Origin: Melioribacteraceae bacterium
Lineage (GTDB): Bacteria > Bacteroidota > Ignavibacteria > Ignavibacteriales > Melioribacteraceae
DNA: 5,779 nucleotides
Direction: 5' to 3'
Assembly: GCA_026987055.1 (NCBI GenBank)
Contig: JALSNL010000015.1
Span: 1 to 5,779 of the forward strand
Both the position numbers and the translations under genes were made by a program. Of the stretch, positions 4,637 to 5,779 are shown piece after piece. The number at the start of each line of letters is the position of its first letter. The stretch's first letter is position 1. The notes below the pieces were generated by a model that saw nothing but the letters and a program-made list of their open reading frames with translations, made no database searches and had not been told where the DNA came from.

Positions 4637-5779
4637 ATGAAATTTAAATCACAAAAAATAGCTTATTATTTCTTTGCCCTAAGTATGATTCTTGTTTTAC
4701 TGCAAATTACTTACGGCTTTATTATGGCCTTTGCTCACATGGGTTATGATGGTCTTCATAGTATAATTCCTTTTAATGCTGCTACTGCAACTCATAAAAA
4801 TTTATTGGTAGTTTGGTTACTTTCCGGTTTTATGGGAGCAGCGTATTTTATTATTCCCGATGAATCTGATAACGAATTATTTTCAGTTCCTTTAGCACTA
4901 ATTCAATTTTGGAGTTTTGCAATTGTTGGAGTTATTGCCGTTGCCGGTTTCCACATGGGCTGGTTTGAAGGTAGAAAATTTTTGGAAATTCCCCGCCCTT
5001 TGGATTGGCTTGTTGCAATTAATGTAATTGTATTTTTAGCAAATATAGTTCTAACACTTTATAAAGGGAAGAAACGCACAACTACATCTATGGTTTTAAC
5101 TGCCGGACTCATTTTTGTTGCTTTGCTTTACTTACCCGGAATGATCTGGTTTGATAACCATTCCGTAGATTCTTTCTTCCGCTGGTGGGTTGTTCATCTT
5201 TGGGTAGAAGGCGTTTGGGAACTTGTTATGGGCGGCATTCTTGCTTATCTATTAATAAAGCTTACCGGCGTTGATAGAGAAGTTATTGAAAAATGGTTAT
5301 ATGTAATTGTAGGTTTAACTTTTCTTTCAGGTATTTTAGGAACCGGTCATCACTATTATTATACCGGCGTTCCTAAATATTGGTTAATTATCGGTGGTAT
5401 TTTTTCTTCTTTAGAACCACTTGCATTTTTGGGTATGACTTTGTTTGCAATTAATATGTATAAAAAAGGTAATAAAAAACACCCAAATAAATTAGCTATT
5501 TTCTGGACTCTTAATTCCGCAATTGTTTCTTTCTTGGGAGCAGGATTATTAGGTTTAGCGCACACTTTACCAGGTGTTAACTTATATACACATGGAACTT
5601 TAATAACAGCAATGCACGGTCATTTAGCTTTTTGGGGTGCTTATGCTTCTATTGTTCTGGCTGTTATTAGTTATGCAATGCCTTTAATTACCGGAAGAAA
5701 AATTTATGATAATGCTATCGGACATCTGGCTTTCTGGTTTGCCAATGTTGGTATTATTGGTATGACTGCAGCTTTTGCT
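4637..5779 (+). CDS. norB: Nitric oxide reductase subunit B (catalytic, heme-copper oxidase superfamily), 3' end cut off by the window edge
   Basis: NorB is the membrane catalytic subunit of cNOR, with low-spin heme b, heme b3 and a non-heme iron FeB. The frame is open from the ATG to the last base, giving 381 of roughly 450 residues. Residues aligned by eye to Pseudomonas NorB are all kept. They are H53 and H329 (heme b ligands), H187, H238 and H239 (FeB ligands), E191 (FeB-ligand glutamate), E195 and E260 (conserved active-site glutamates), and H327 (heme b3). The WWVVHLWVEGVWELVMG, GVDREVIEKWLYV and GTGHHYYYTGVP blocks are diagnostic. About eleven hydrophobic segments are visible of the usual twelve. 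There is no N-terminal quinol-oxidising extension as in qNOR, and the adjacent norC confirms the cNOR type. The loop between about 104 and 118 (GFHMGWFEGRKFLE) is roughly 14 residues shorter than in Pseudomonas. The start is supported by AGGGTGA a few bases upstream. Confidence 0.97.
   Translation, partial: MKFKSQKIAYYFFALSMILVLLQITYGFIMAFAHMGYDGLHSIIPFNAATATHKNLLVVWLLSGFMGAAYFIIPDESDNELFSVPLALIQFWSFAIVGVIAVAGFHMGWFEGRKFLEIPRPLDWLVAINVIVFLANIVLTLYKGKKRTTTSMVLTAGLIFVALLYLPGMIWFDNHSVDSFFRWWVVHLWVEGVWELVMGGILAYLLIKLTGVDREVIEKWLYVIVGLTFLSGILGTGHHYYYTGVPKYWLIIGGIFSSLEPLAFLGMTLFAINMYKKGNKKHPNKLAIFWTLNSAIVSFLGAGLLGLAHTLPGVNLYTHGTLITAMHGHLAFWGAYASIVLAVISYAMPLITGRKIYDNAIGHLAFWFANVGIIGMTAAFA

Noticed and set aside
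5359..5565. Minus-strand 68-codon open frame
   Set aside because: It is antisense to norB, where the plus-strand frame carries all catalytic residues.
1..5779. Defence system, CRISPR array, insertion sequence, prophage or tRNA
   Set aside because: Nearly all sequence is accounted for by five metabolic genes. No regularly spaced repeats with unique spacers, transposase motifs, terminal inverted repeats or tRNA-like folds were seen.

Overview
The window is AT-rich and gene-dense. It holds two divergent transcription units that meet at a 227-bp intergenic region (3966-4192). It looks like part of a Gram-negative, facultatively anaerobic bacterium, perhaps of the Bacteroidota/Ignavibacteriota/Chlorobi group. 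That guess rests on AT-rich codon use, a short-loop cytochrome-c-type nitric oxide reductase and a possible TAnnTTTG promoter box. The strong Shine-Dalgarno sequences (AGGAGG, GAGGG) argue against typical Bacteroidia. The assignment is tentative.

Left unit, minus strand, read from 3965 towards 1. A 486-residue fold-type-II PLP enzyme comes first. After an 11-nt gap comes a 485-residue cyclic amidohydrolase of the allantoinase/hydantoinase/dihydroorotase superfamily. After a 91-nt gap comes an SsnA-like aminohydrolase that runs off the left edge with 314 residues visible. In known anaerobic purine/urate-catabolism clusters (E. coli ygeW-ygeX-ygeY-hyuA-ygfK-ssnA and Clostridium/Enterococcus relatives) an SsnA, a HyuA-type cyclic amidohydrolase and a PLP enzyme (YgeX, diaminopropionate ammonia-lyase) sit together. 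The same trio appears here, but the PLP enzyme does not resemble YgeX. It may be a non-orthologous replacement. This is the most interesting feature of the window.

Right unit, plus strand, from 4193. This is norC (complete, 144 residues) followed 9 nt later by norB (381 residues visible, truncated by the right edge). Together they encode the membrane cNOR complex that reduces nitric oxide to nitrous oxide. All heme and FeB ligands that fall in the visible part are present.

The divergent intergenic region contains a perfect 24-bp palindrome (4121-4144) and a near-perfect 24-bp palindrome (4088-4111). Their centres are 33 bp apart, about three helical turns, and both lie upstream of norC. They are good candidates for operators of nitric-oxide or redox control. 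The gap before the ssnA-like gene holds three phased TATGAT repeats and a 10-bp-stem AT-rich inverted repeat. No RNA gene, mobile element, CRISPR array or convincing intrinsic terminator was seen.
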